Assembly: GCA_018613055.1 (NCBI GenBank)
Contig: JAGGQZ010000021.1
Span: 1-38,643, forward strand
DNA from: Chryseobacterium sp. ISL-80
GTDB lineage: Bacteria > Bacillota > Bacilli > Bacillales > Cytobacillaceae
Direction: 5' to 3'
Length of the DNA: 38,643 nucleotides
Part shown: piece after piece, positions 15,874 to 23,230 of the stretch
How positions within the stretch are numbered: the stretch's first letter is position 1
Layout of the letters: every line of letters starts with the position of its first letter
Made by a program: the position numbers and the translations under genes
Notes under the pieces: generated by a model
Database searches by the model: none
The model's input: the letters and a program-made list of their open reading frames with translations, nothing else
Told to the model about the DNA's origin: nothing

Positions 15874-16389
15874 ATGTTTAGTATAGGAGACATGGTGATC
15901 TATTCAGCACATGGCATTTGTAAGATTGATGATATTTGTGAAAAAACAGTGTTAGGTGTGACAAGACCTTACTACGTATTACACCCAATGAATGACAATC
16001 ATCATTTGACTCTAAGTGTTCCAGTTCATAGCGATAAAGTAGCCCTTCATGAAATGGTCCATAAAGAAGATGCCGAGGAAATTCTCGATTCCTTTAGAAA
16101 TCCAGGAGTTGACTGGAATGACAAACCGAATGTACGCCACAATCTATTTTCCAATATTGTAAGCAACGGAGACAGAATGGAGATTGCCCGACTCATCAAT
16201 ACCCTCATGCGAAAAAAGATCGAAGCCGAGCAGAATGAAAAAAAGCTTTACGAACAAGACCGAAAAATACTGGATACTACACAAACCATCCTTTTCAAAG
16301 AAATAGCCATTGCTCTGAATACCACTGTTGAAAGAATACACGAGCATGTCACAAGGCTGTTGAAAGATAGTAAGCAGGTAGTTAACTAA
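15874..16389 (+). CDS. CarD family transcriptional regulator
   Basis: A 171-residue protein with an N-terminal CarD/CdnL/TRCF Tudor-like domain (FSIGDMVIYSAHGICKIDDI, then YYVLHPMNDNHHLTLSVPV) that binds the RNA polymerase beta subunit, and a helical C-terminal domain. CarD-type proteins act at promoters, stabilising the open complex. It has its own SigA promoter, GGGGATGA before the ATG, and a strong terminator after the stop, so it is monocistronic. The C-terminal half has less typical spacing than mycobacterial CarD, in line with the shorter Bacillus YdeB-like group. Confidence 0.9.
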   Translation: MFSIGDMVIYSAHGICKIDDICEKTVLGVTRPYYVLHPMNDNHHLTLSVPVHSDKVALHEMVHKEDAEEILDSFRNPGVDWNDKPNVRHNLFSNIVSNGDRMEIARLINTLMRKKIEAEQNEKKLYEQDRKILDTTQTILFKEIAIALNTTVERIHEHVTRLLKDSKQVVN

Positions 16390-16440
16390 GGGACGTACCT
16401 TATGCTTCCAAAAGGAAGCATAAGATTCGTCCCAATTTTT
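16390..16440. terminator. Bidirectional terminator between the CarD-like and MarR genes
   Basis: GGGACG...CTTATGCTTCC pairs with GGAAGCATAAG...CGTCCC around AAAA, followed by T7 on the plus strand. Confidence 0.88.
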
Positions 16441-16890
16441 TTATTTATCGATATTCCAATCCATCTTCAAAATTTCTTTAAGAAGCCGTACTTGCTCAGC
16501 CCCGATTTTTTCGGTTATTTTCCTTTCGATGCCAGCCTTGAGCTTTTCATTTTTTTCATAGCATTCTTCGCCAAGCGTGGTTAACTGTATCCATTTTTCC
16601 TTTTTGTTATTTTCCACGTTGTTGACTTCGACTAATCCTTTTTCAGCAAGGTTTTTGATGAATTTATGTATGGCCTGACGGGATATTTCAACATTTTTAT
16701 TAATATAAGAAATGGTTGGCTGCTTTTTATAGATCCTGGCCATGATATACCATTCAGAGTTTGAAATATAAATATCACTCTGATTGTTCCAGGCTTTCTC
16801 TGAGATTTTACGAAGATGTGTATGACGCTCACTCAATAGATCAACCAGGTCTAAATCTTGTAATTCATAGTTTACACTCAATGGACTCAC
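16441..16890 (-). CDS. MarR family transcriptional regulator
   Basis: A 149-residue winged-helix regulator. The recognition-helix region is YINKNVEISRQAIHKFIKNLAEKGLVEVNN, followed by a wing (NKKEKWIQLTTLGEECYEKNEK) and a C-terminal dimerisation helix. Effector and targets are unknown; it probably binds its own promoter region, as most MarR proteins do. It starts at GTG 16890 with AAAGGGATT 6-7 nt upstream. A TTG three codons later is also possible. No transporter gene is adjacent, so its regulon lies elsewhere. Confidence 0.88.
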   Translation of the reverse strand: MSPLSVNYELQDLDLVDLLSERHTHLRKISEKAWNNQSDIYISNSEWYIMARIYKKQPTISYINKNVEISRQAIHKFIKNLAEKGLVEVNNVENNKKEKWIQLTTLGEECYEKNEKLKAGIERKITEKIGAEQVRLLKEILKMDWNIDK

Positions 16891-16976
16891 CCCAATCCCT
16901 TTTCTACTCCACTACTATACAACAATTGCGGTCCAGGACAAACATTTTTTTATCGGGGATTGATTCAGTTTCTTTC

Positions 16977-17010
16977 GAATAAAAAAGCAGTCCAATTCAT
17001 TTGGACTGCT
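16977..17010 (-). terminator. Terminator of the small membrane protein gene
   Basis: On the minus strand AGCAGTCCAA and TTGGACTGCT form a perfect 10-bp stem followed by T-rich sequence. Confidence 0.85.
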
Positions 17011-17039
17011 GCGGTTATGTATTCAACTTTATTATGTAG

Positions 17040-17177
17040 TTAACTGAAATTGTCGATGAAAAAGATGACGATAAAAACGATGAAGGCATAAAAACTAAGA
17101 TGCAGCAGCACAGTAGTGAAAAAATCCTTCAGTTTATCAAATGAAAAAGGTTCACTCTTCCTTGTCCTTGCTCTCAT
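17040..17177 (-). CDS. Small membrane protein, 45 residues
   Basis: A 45-residue protein with a basic N terminus (MRARTRKSEPFSFDKLKD) and one C-terminal membrane helix (FTTVLLHLSFYAFIVFIVIFFI). I start at ATG 17177 because AAGGGGG lies 11 nt upstream. The frame is open to 17309, but that start falls inside the terminator stem of the upstream gene; the ATG at 17237 is a fallback. Function unknown. Confidence 0.6.
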   Translation of the reverse strand: MRARTRKSEPFSFDKLKDFFTTVLLHLSFYAFIVFIVIFFIDNFS

Positions 17178-17297
17178 AGCCAGCCTGTCCCCCTTAGCAA
17201 AACTACCCATTAAGTCCATTTTTTTCATTTTAATCATAGCATAATTCGACCCGTTTGTGACTGATATTTTACGAAGAACCGATTTAAAACCAAAAGA

Positions 17298-17320
17298 ATA
17301 ACCCTCCAAAAAGAGGGTTA
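17298..17320 (-). terminator. Hairpin after the aldolase gene
   Basis: AACCCTC and GAGGGTT pair around a T-rich loop on the minus strand, followed by ATTCTTTT. A modest terminator. Confidence 0.6.
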
Positions 17321-17959
17321 TCTCTGACCATATGTTTTGAATTTCTCTGCCAATCGGGCCATTTCTTCATCGGTTAGCATTGTCGGCTCGCCTATCGCTT
17401 TGGCCTGGTAAAAAATCTGGGCACTGAATTCGATTTCTTCCGCGACAGTGAAGGCTGTTTCGATATTATGGGCGCCGGCAATCAATCCGTGGTTCGCTAG
17501 CAGGACGGCTCTTCTGTCCATCATGCCTTCAAAAGCCTTTTCCGCCAGCTCTTTCGTGCCAAACGTTGCGTAAGGAGCACATCGAACATTCGGGCCGGCA
17601 AACGCCACCAAATAGGATACCGGCGGGATATCCCAGCCAAGCGTCGCGATTGTTTTCGCATACGGTGAGTGGGTGTGGACAAGTGCGCCAATATCCTCGC
17701 GGCGCTGATAAAAAATCAGATGCATATCCAGCTCGCTCGATGGCTTCTTGTTTCCATCAACAATCTCGCCATCCAGATTAATGATCACGACATCCTCAGG
17801 CTTCGTTTCGAAGTAATCGATCCCGCTTGGACTGATGGCAACCATCTTTTTCTCCCGGTTGAAAATGCTGATATTGCCGCCGGTCCCCTTAGTAAGACCG
17901 CTTGTGATGATTTTCTTTCCGTACTCTACGACCTTCATCCGTTCTTCCAGAAGCAACAT
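17318..17959 (-). CDS. Class II aldolase (fuculose-phosphate-aldolase type; candidate DrdA of 5-deoxysugar salvage)
   Basis: A 213-residue zinc-dependent class II aldolase. Glu76 (in SSELDMH) and the zinc ligands His95, His97 (VHTHS) and His157 (ANHG) line up with those of L-fuculose-1-phosphate aldolase. It would split a ketose 1-phosphate into dihydroxyacetone phosphate and an aldehyde. It follows a methylthioribose-kinase homologue by 42 nt. In some Bacillus the same pair, with an isomerase, degrades 5-deoxyribose or methylthioribose (the DHAP shunt). Here the isomerase is not adjacent. Specificity is inferred from neighbours only. Confidence 0.88.
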   Translation of the reverse strand: MLLLEERMKVVEYGKKIITSGLTKGTGGNISIFNREKKMVAISPSGIDYFETKPEDVVIINLDGEIVDGNKKPSSELDMHLIFYQRREDIGALVHTHSPYAKTIATLGWDIPPVSYLVAFAGPNVRCAPYATFGTKELAEKAFEGMMDRRAVLLANHGLIAGAHNIETAFTVAEEIEFSAQIFYQAKAIGEPTMLTDEEMARLAEKFKTYGQR

Positions 17960-18001
17960 ATTCTGCGCCTCTCTTTCTTTAAAAGAATTGGAACGGTCTT
18001 A

Positions 18002-19231
18002 TTATCGCATATTATGGTTTGATGCTGAATCCTTTAGTACTTGTAAAAACTGTTCACCTGTTTTGTAGGCAGCTGCATTCAAGATGAACTGCTTTGCCGC
18101 TGTCAGGCAGATTCTCTCAGCTGTTACGCGCTGCTGTTCATCTTCAATGGAAGTTAAATCCTTCACTTTTGCCAAGCCCGCAATACGGCGGGTCATTTCC
18201 ATGCCCGTAACGGATGCTGTATCCCGGAGAACAGTGTCCAGGTACCAGCGGTCAAAGCCCTGCTCCTTGGCCATGATGTCCGTCACGTTTTCCTTCCAGC
18301 TCGCCAGGAACTTCTCGCTAAATAGGTCAACACTATCCTTGATGGTCTGTTCCAGCCATTCACTGTACTTTTCATCGGCGTTTGTCACATATGCCCTTGC
18401 CCACGCAAACATCAGGTTGGCAATCACGTTTCCTACGTCATACCCCATCGGACCGTAGAATGCGAACTCCGGATCGATCACTTTTGTAGAATCTTCTTTT
18501 ACAAAAACAGAACCAGAATGAAGGTCGCCATGAACAAGTGCCTGGGCATTTGTCATGAACGCGAATTTCAGCTTGGCTGCTTCGAAGCGCAATTGATTGT
18601 CACCATAGATGTTCTCCTCGATCCAGTCTTTGTTGGCCGGAAACAAGTCATTACGGTTGTTATGGTCTGTAAAAGGTTCTGAGTATACGAGGTCCTCAGA
18701 AATTTCACATAATTCGGGATTGATATAATCCTGGACAAGAGCCTTCTTCGCTTTATGCTCCATGACCACATCAGAGGTCAGCAATAATGTATTTACCATG
18801 AATGTCGTCAGGTCATCCGCAAGCTTGGGAAAAATTCTTCCTTCATTGAGAGCCGTACGCAGGATTGTATGATCCGAAAGATCCTCCATCACACAGCAAT
18901 TCATTACATCATCATACAGGTACACATCAGGCACCAATCCCGGAGCCAGCTCGCCCTCAAGCTTCAGCACATTCGACTCGATTCGGATGCGGTTCGTTGA
19001 AAGTTTGAACTCATCGGAAATCCGCGCCGTATCCCCGGCCTGTTTGACAATCAATGATTTCCCGGTCTGCTCATCGCGAACACGGAACACATAGTTCAGA
19101 TTTCCATCGCCAATTTCATCACAGCTTAAACTCGCTTCTCTATCAAAAAAGTCGGTCTTTGCTTTTACATAAGGAATGACCTCATCTGCATTCATCAGAA
19201 AATACGTATTAAAATTTGTCATGATGTCCAT
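18002..19231 (-). CDS. mtnK: S-methyl-5-thioribose kinase homologue
   Basis: A 409-residue kinase of the MtnK/APH fold. It has an N-terminal nucleotide-binding lobe ([19 protein letters not shown]), catalytic loop [10 protein letters not shown] and the [16 protein letters not shown] metal-binding segment. MtnK phosphorylates 5-methylthioribose to its 1-phosphate in methionine salvage; close relatives act on 5-deoxyribose. I see no SAM riboswitch upstream and no mtnA beside it, unlike the mtnKA pair of B. subtilis. ATG 19231 follows GGGAAGGGG by 2-5 nt; ATG 19222 is an alternative start. Confidence 0.9.
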   Translation of the reverse strand: MDIMTNFNTYFLMNADEVIPYVKAKTDFFDREASLSCDEIGDGNLNYVFRVRDEQTGKSLIVKQAGDTARISDEFKLSTNRIRIESNVLKLEGELAPGLVPDVYLYDDVMNCCVMEDLSDHTILRTALNEGRIFPKLADDLTTFMVNTLLLTSDVVMEHKAKKALVQDYINPELCEISEDLVYSEPFTDHNNRNDLFPANKDWIEENIYGDNQLRFEAAKLKFAFMTNAQALVHGDLHSGSVFVKEDSTKVIDPEFAFYGPMGYDVGNVIANLMFAWARAYVTNADEKYSEWLEQTIKDSVDLFSEKFLASWKENVTDIMAKEQGFDRWYLDTVLRDTASVTGMEMTRRIAGLAKVKDLTSIEDEQQRVTAERICLTAAKQFILNAAAYKTGEQFLQVLKDSASNHNMR

Positions 19232-19324
19232 TACCCCTTCCCGTGGATCAATTATAGAAATCTTTTAAAAATTATTATAGCTTAAGATTGTATTTCGGGG
19301 CACTAAAATTCATCTGAAAATATA

Positions 19325-19350
19325 AAAAGGAAGACAGTTTCCTGTCTTCT
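19325..19350 (-). terminator. Terminator of the histidine kinase gene
   Basis: GAAGACAG and CTGTCTTC pair across a GAAA tetraloop and are followed by CTTTTTAT on the minus strand. Confidence 0.85.
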
Positions 19351-19366
19351 TTAAAAGAAATCGTTA

Positions 19367-20602
19367 TTACCCGCAAGGCAGCAGGATCGTGAAGGTCGTG
19401 CCCTCCCCTTCTTCACTCTCGACATTGATTTTGCCTCTCATTCTTTGGACGATATCATAGGAGATCATCATCCCGAGGCCAGTGCCTTTTTCCTTTGTTG
19501 AGTAGTAAGGGTGACCGAGCCGGGTAAGCTGTTCCTTTGTCATGCCGACGCCCTCATCCCGGAACTGGATCCTTACATTGTCCTTGTCAACCTTGGCGAT
19601 GATGAAAATACTTCCGCCTGAGGGCATTGCTTCGATTCCGTTTTTTAAAATATTGATGAATACCTGCCTGAGTTCATGCGCATCACCTTTGATGAAAAGA
19701 TTCTTATCGATTGCTTCTACCAATTCTGTATTGCCGAGATGGGAATAGGATCTCATGAACGCAGTCGTTTCTTTCAAAATGGCACTTAGGTCGATTTTAT
19801 CCATCGTGCCCGTATTTGGTTTCGCCAGCGCCAGGAAATTATTGATGATCGTCTGAGTTCGGTCGAGCTCCTGAAGCGAAATGGTAATGAAGAGGTTCTG
19901 GTCATCACTCAAGTTCCTTTCTCCCTGCAGGACTTGCATGAAGCCTCTGATTGTAGTCATCGGATTACGGATTTCATGGGCGACCGATGCAGCCAGCTGG
20001 CTGATGGCCGAGAATTTCTCCGCCTTGTGAAGTTCATGCATCAGCTTGAGCTGCAAATTGGTCATTTCAATGATATAAATGAATAGAGATAAAGCAATGA
20101 ATGAAACGAGCGAAAAGACGATCAAATACATATAGTCGCCGGCATGGCCAGATTTGATCAATGCAGCAAGCCTTGTTGAGGTAACTAAACCATAGACAAA
20201 GAGCCCAAATGCGATCTTCCTATTGACCGTCGACTTGTTATAAGCCTTTTCAATCGCAAAAAACAGAATGAAGATGATCCCGTAATTGATGGCTGTAACA
20301 GGCAGTCTGTCTAGCCCCACCAGGCTTTGTAATAGCAACAGCACCACTACGATTAAAAATCCATCTGTCCTGCTTAAATAAAAGAAGGCAATAAAGACAG
20401 GAATCAGCTTAAAATCGAACTCAATGCCGCCATGGAACCTGACAGGCAGTGCCATTGTGACCAACAGTGTCGCCAAGATCGCCAGTTTAAAGATTTGTTT
20501 CTTATATACCGGACGCTTCTGCATCCACAAAAAGTTATACATGAAGCCGAGTGAAAGTATGATGAAAAAATGCAGGACCAAATCTTTAATGAAATCTATC
20601 AT
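19367..20602 (-). CDS. Orphan sensor histidine kinase, KinB-like
   Basis: A 411-residue histidine kinase with an N-terminal six-helix membrane module (about 10-180, resembling the 5TM-LYT class), the dimerisation/H box SVAHEIRNPMTTIRGF with His209, and a catalytic ATPase domain with N box (INILKNGIEAM), G1 (RDEGVGM) and G2 (GTGLGM). No response regulator is adjacent, which is typical of the sporulation phosphorelay kinases (KinB type) that phosphorylate Spo0F. The signal sensed is unknown. GGGGGATA is just before the ATG. It ends with its own hairpin terminator. Confidence 0.88.
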   Translation of the reverse strand: MIDFIKDLVLHFFIILSLGFMYNFLWMQKRPVYKKQIFKLAILATLLVTMALPVRFHGGIEFDFKLIPVFIAFFYLSRTDGFLIVVVLLLLQSLVGLDRLPVTAINYGIIFILFFAIEKAYNKSTVNRKIAFGLFVYGLVTSTRLAALIKSGHAGDYMYLIVFSLVSFIALSLFIYIIEMTNLQLKLMHELHKAEKFSAISQLAASVAHEIRNPMTTIRGFMQVLQGERNLSDDQNLFITISLQELDRTQTIINNFLALAKPNTGTMDKIDLSAILKETTAFMRSYSHLGNTELVEAIDKNLFIKGDAHELRQVFINILKNGIEAMPSGGSIFIIAKVDKDNVRIQFRDEGVGMTKEQLTRLGHPYYSTKEKGTGLGMMISYDIVQRMRGKINVESEEGEGTTFTILLPCG

Positions 20603-20728
20603 TGTATCCCCCGGAACGCGAATGATTAAGAATAATTACCTATATCTATTATCCACCTGACGTGACGATTCTTCAACGGAAAATTCTGAAATCATCATAT
20701 TTCTTCCAAAATTTTAAAATAAACTTTT

Positions 20729-20819
20729 TTCACAGTGCCTATAAATCTTATGCTATAATGAAGTCAACCATTGCTTTACCACAGTAAAAACCCCACTCTT
20801 TTTCGAGTGGGGTTTTTTG
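20729..20819 (+). ncRNA. Candidate small RNA: extended -10 promoter followed closely by a terminator
   Basis: TGCTATAAT (extended -10, TATAAT at 20754-20759) with a possible TTCACA -35 at 20729-20734. Transcription would start near 20766. A strong terminator, ACCCCACTC/GAGTGGGGT with T6, ends at about 20818. Only about 54 nt lie between, with no start codon or ribosome-binding site. It could be a short regulatory RNA, or the promoter may merely feed a terminated leader. Evidence is the promoter-terminator pair alone. Confidence 0.5.
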
Positions 20820-20854
20820 CTGTCTTTTAGTGATTTTCGTGTAGGCTGGAGAAA

Positions 20855-20996
20855 TTAATAAGCGGAGAAATTCCGGTTAACTGCTTTAAATAAGGCAAAA
20901 TCCAACGATTTGGATTAAATAAACGGAAAAGCTCCCCTTATTTTTAAGGAAATAAGGGGAGCTTTCAATTTTAGCGGAATTTTTCCGTTTATTTAT
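20855..20996. repeat. Dispersed AT-rich palindromic element (copy B)
   Basis: Contains AATAAGCGGAGAAATTCCG, then nested inverted repeats: an inner GCTCCCCTTATTT/AAATAAGGGGAGC and an outer AAATAAACGGAAAA/TTTTCCGTTTATTT. The same blocks in similar order form the element at 15565-15765. No gene is visible in 20820-21040. Confidence 0.75.
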
Positions 20997-21041
20997 CAAA
21001 AACTGCGAGCTCATCCGTCCAGGTTTACCAAAACCGAATAT

Positions 21042-21078
21042 AAAAAAACAAGCCCTGATCAGATCAGGACTTGTTTGT
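21042..21078 (-). terminator. Terminator of the cold-shock gene
   Basis: AAACAAGTCCTGATC and GATCAGGGCTTGTTT pair with one G-U, followed by T7 on the minus strand. Confidence 0.85.
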
Positions 21079-21094
21079 ATGGGCTAATCCGTTA

Positions 21095-21295
21095 TTATAG
21101 TTTTGTAACGTTAGCTGCTTGTGGTCCACGAGCACCTTGCTCAACGTCGAAAGATACTTCTTGGCCTTCTTCAAGAGTCTTGAAGCCTTCGCCTTGGATA
21201 GCTGAGAAGTGTACGAATACGTCTTCTCCACCTTCACGCTCGATGAATCCGAAACCTTTTTCTGCATTGAACCATTTTACTTTACCGTTTTCCAT
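21095..21295 (-). CDS. Cold-shock protein (CspA/CspD family)
   Basis: A 66-residue single cold-shock domain with RNP1 KGFGFIE (13-19) and RNP2 VFVHF (26-30). It binds single-stranded RNA and DNA and acts as an RNA chaperone. AGGAGG precedes the ATG. Its promoter (TTGCAC/TATTCT, 21417-21445) leaves a 5' leader of about 114 nt, in keeping with the long leaders of csp mRNAs. Which Bacillus paralogue (CspB, C or D) it is cannot be decided here. Confidence 0.95.
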   Translation of the reverse strand: MENGKVKWFNAEKGFGFIEREGGEDVFVHFSAIQGEGFKTLEEGQEVSFDVEQGARGPQAANVTKL

Positions 21296-21416
21296 TTTTG
21301 TTGCCTCCTAGTGTGATATCCACACAATTTGTTACTATTCTTGTCTCAGTGATATCCAGGCGAATCAAGCAGTGCATGTTCTTTCCTTGCATACCGAACA
21401 AAAATAATTCTCCCTT

Positions 21417-21445
21417 AGAATAACAGAATTGAAAGGATAGTGCAA
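21417..21445 (-). promoter_or_regulatory. Promoter of the cold-shock gene
   Basis: TTGCAC (21440-21445), a 17-nt spacer and TATTCT (21417-21422), read on the minus strand. The start site would be near 21410, giving a leader of about 114 nt. Confidence 0.7.
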
Positions 21446-21519
21446 GCGTTATGGGAATTGGGAAAACTAGGAGTGCCAAAAAAACGGATATGGATAAACA
21501 AATGGGGATCATGAAAATG

Positions 21520-21528
21520 TGGTATAAT
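21520..21528 (+). promoter_or_regulatory. Extended -10 promoter of the 57-residue ORF
   Basis: TGGTATAAT (TATAAT at 21523-21528), 28 nt upstream of the TTG start. No clear -35. Confidence 0.55.
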
Positions 21529-21555
21529 AAAGGTAACATGAAAGGGCGTGGCTAA

Positions 21556-21729
21556 TTGAAAAGCGCAAGCAACCTTTATAAATCTGGTCAATCTGTCAGT
21601 ATCAAGGAAACCGGCGAAACAGTGACAATCATGAAGTCTCAATATGTGAAAAACATGAAAAGATATTCATACACCGTCAAAGAACATCCGAGCACTTTTT
21701 ATTTTGAGGAGGAGCTGGAAAAAAGCTAG
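21556..21729 (+). CDS. Small protein of 57 residues, unknown function
   Basis: A TTG-initiated frame with AAAGGG 10 nt upstream, an extended -10 promoter and a terminator directly after the stop. The product begins MKSASNLYKSGQSVSIKETG, has the repeated-looking element ETVTIMKSQYVKNMKRYSYTVKE and ends in FYFEEELEKS. The sequence looks like a compact beta-rich small protein. It is too short for usual length cut-offs and might be missed. A five-codon ATG frame (MKGRG) ends one base before its start. Confidence 0.6.
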   Translation: MKSASNLYKSGQSVSIKETGETVTIMKSQYVKNMKRYSYTVKEHPSTFYFEEELEKS

Positions 21730-21757
21730 AAGCTGGTTTCCTTGCTTCTTTTTTTTC
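21725..21757 (+). terminator. Terminator of the 57-residue ORF
   Basis: AGAAGC and GCTTCT pair across about 10 nt, followed by T7. Confidence 0.7.
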
Positions 21758-21802
21758 TGCCTATATGCCTCAATGTCATGTGGCAAATCCAAATCACTCC
21801 TA

Positions 21803-21831
21803 AGCGTGCGCCATTTAGCACGCTTTTTTTC
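21803..21831 (+). terminator. Second terminator, no matching gene
   Basis: AGCGTGC and GCACGCT flank 8 nt and are followed by T7. It lies 70 nt past the small ORF terminator; 21758-21973 holds no gene that I can support. Confidence 0.75.
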
Positions 21832-21973
21832 ATCACCATCTTATCCCAGTCACATCCTTATCAAATACTAATTACCTTTTTCCTACCTAACCCCATTCCC
21901 ATAAAAATAAACTCTATCTAAACTACTTATTTAGCAACTCGAAATTTGTCTATCAAATAGGCATCTTACTCTA

Positions 21974-22002
21974 TTAACCGTTTTTACAATATTCAGTAAA
22001 AT
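21974..22002 (+). promoter_or_regulatory. Candidate SigA promoter of the M14 peptidase gene
   Basis: TTAACC (21974-21979), a 17-nt spacer and TAAAAT (21997-22002), about 32 nt before the start. Confidence 0.45.
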
Positions 22003-22033
22003 AGAGTTGAATCTATTAATAGGGGGAATGACA

Positions 22034-23095
22034 ATGACTTTGAAGAAGAAGGTTCTATCCGTATCTTTATCAAGCATGATGGCATTTGGCGCGGTGACTG
22101 CAGTAGCCCTGCCGGCAGCTGCTGTTGGAAATGGACCAAATACTGGCCATGGATCCATCCAGACATCGATTTTGCATACATACGAGAGTTTAGTTGATTA
22201 CCTGAAGACCCAGGATGCCCAGCAGGAGGCAATGGAACTGGAAGTGATTGGCCAGACCGTGAAAGGCCGTGATATTTACATGGCCAAGTATATCTCCAAT
22301 CCTGAAAATCCAACGATTCTGTTCCTGACCCAGCAGCATGGGAATGAGCAGCTGACAACCGAGGGAGCGATGGAATTCATCAAACATCTAGGTACCGGTA
22401 AAACAAGCGGTGTACTTGAGAACGTCAATGTTCTTGTTATCCCAATGCTCAATGCCGATGGCGCAATGGGTGATGTCGATTTCTCACTAGAAGACTATCT
22501 TGCTGATGGCGACCGTCATCTGACTCGCTATAATGCGAACAAGATTGACCTTAACCGTGAGCATGATAAAGCAACCAGCGAGATGCAGCCTGAAGCCCGT
22601 GCGCTTCATGAAAATGTTTTTGCCAAATATGATATCGATTACATGATTGACCTCCATCACCAGGGCACCCTCAGCGAAACAGAAGGCGAGCTTGTTTCAG
22701 GCTCCATTTTATATCCTACGAACGATGCTGTGAAGCCGGAGGTGCTGGAAGGCTCGAAAAAGCTTGGCTCAATCGTGTACAATACCCTTGAGGAAAAAGG
22801 ATGGGGACATATCGGGAAGTATGTCGGCGGCAACGGAGCGAACATCGGCCGTAATGGCGCGGCTGTCCGCTATGATATCTCAACACTCCTGTTCGAAATG
22901 CGCGGAATGTCCGATCATTATTACGAGCCTTATGCATTGGGGCAAAAGAGCAATGGCTACCTGATCAAGCAGACGATCACTACTCTCGATGCGACGGTAA
23001 AAGCCATTGCCGACGGCTCGATCGAAACAGCCGATACTAGCTTCTGGGATACACTTCCTGAGCAGTCGAACAGACAGAGTGAAGAAGACGAATAA
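22034..23095 (+). CDS. Secreted M14-family zinc carboxypeptidase
   Basis: A 353-residue exported peptidase. A signal peptide (MTLKKKVLSVSL...ALPAAAVG, likely cleaved near residue 31) precedes a carboxypeptidase A-like domain. Zinc ligands are probably His102 and Glu105 (QHGNE) with a His at 208/209 (DLHH). The substrate-binding Arg is in LNRE (175) and the catalytic Glu is 288 (LFEMRG). It would remove C-terminal residues from extracellular peptides, or act on cell-wall peptides as some bacterial M14 enzymes do. The ATG at 22034 is 7 nt past GGGGG; the ATG at 22028 is too close. Confidence 0.92.
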   Translation: MTLKKKVLSVSLSSMMAFGAVTAVALPAAAVGNGPNTGHGSIQTSILHTYESLVDYLKTQDAQQEAMELEVIGQTVKGRDIYMAKYISNPENPTILFLTQQHGNEQLTTEGAMEFIKHLGTGKTSGVLENVNVLVIPMLNADGAMGDVDFSLEDYLADGDRHLTRYNANKIDLNREHDKATSEMQPEARALHENVFAKYDIDYMIDLHHQGTLSETEGELVSGSILYPTNDAVKPEVLEGSKKLGSIVYNTLEEKGWGHIGKYVGGNGANIGRNGAAVRYDISTLLFEMRGMSDHYYEPYALGQKSNGYLIKQTITTLDATVKAIADGSIETADTSFWDTLPEQSNRQSEEDE

Positions 23096-23102
23096 TCTTT
23101 TC

Positions 23103-23138
23103 AACAGTGTGGTCCATCATGGATCACACTGTTTTATT
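23103..23138 (+). terminator. Terminator of the M14 peptidase gene
   Basis: AACAGTGTG-GTCC and GGAT-CACACTGTT pair across 5 nt and are followed by TTATTTT. Confidence 0.85.
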
Positions 23139-23230
23139 TTGGTCATCGGACAGAACACGACATTTATAGGGATAGGAGTGCTCCTGGAGGTTTCGTATGA
23201 TAAAAATAAACCGTTACAGGAGGCCAGCAG

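Noticed and set aside
19232-19320. SAM riboswitch upstream of the mtnK homologue
   Set aside because: Searched because mtnKA of B. subtilis has one, but none of the S-box blocks is present.
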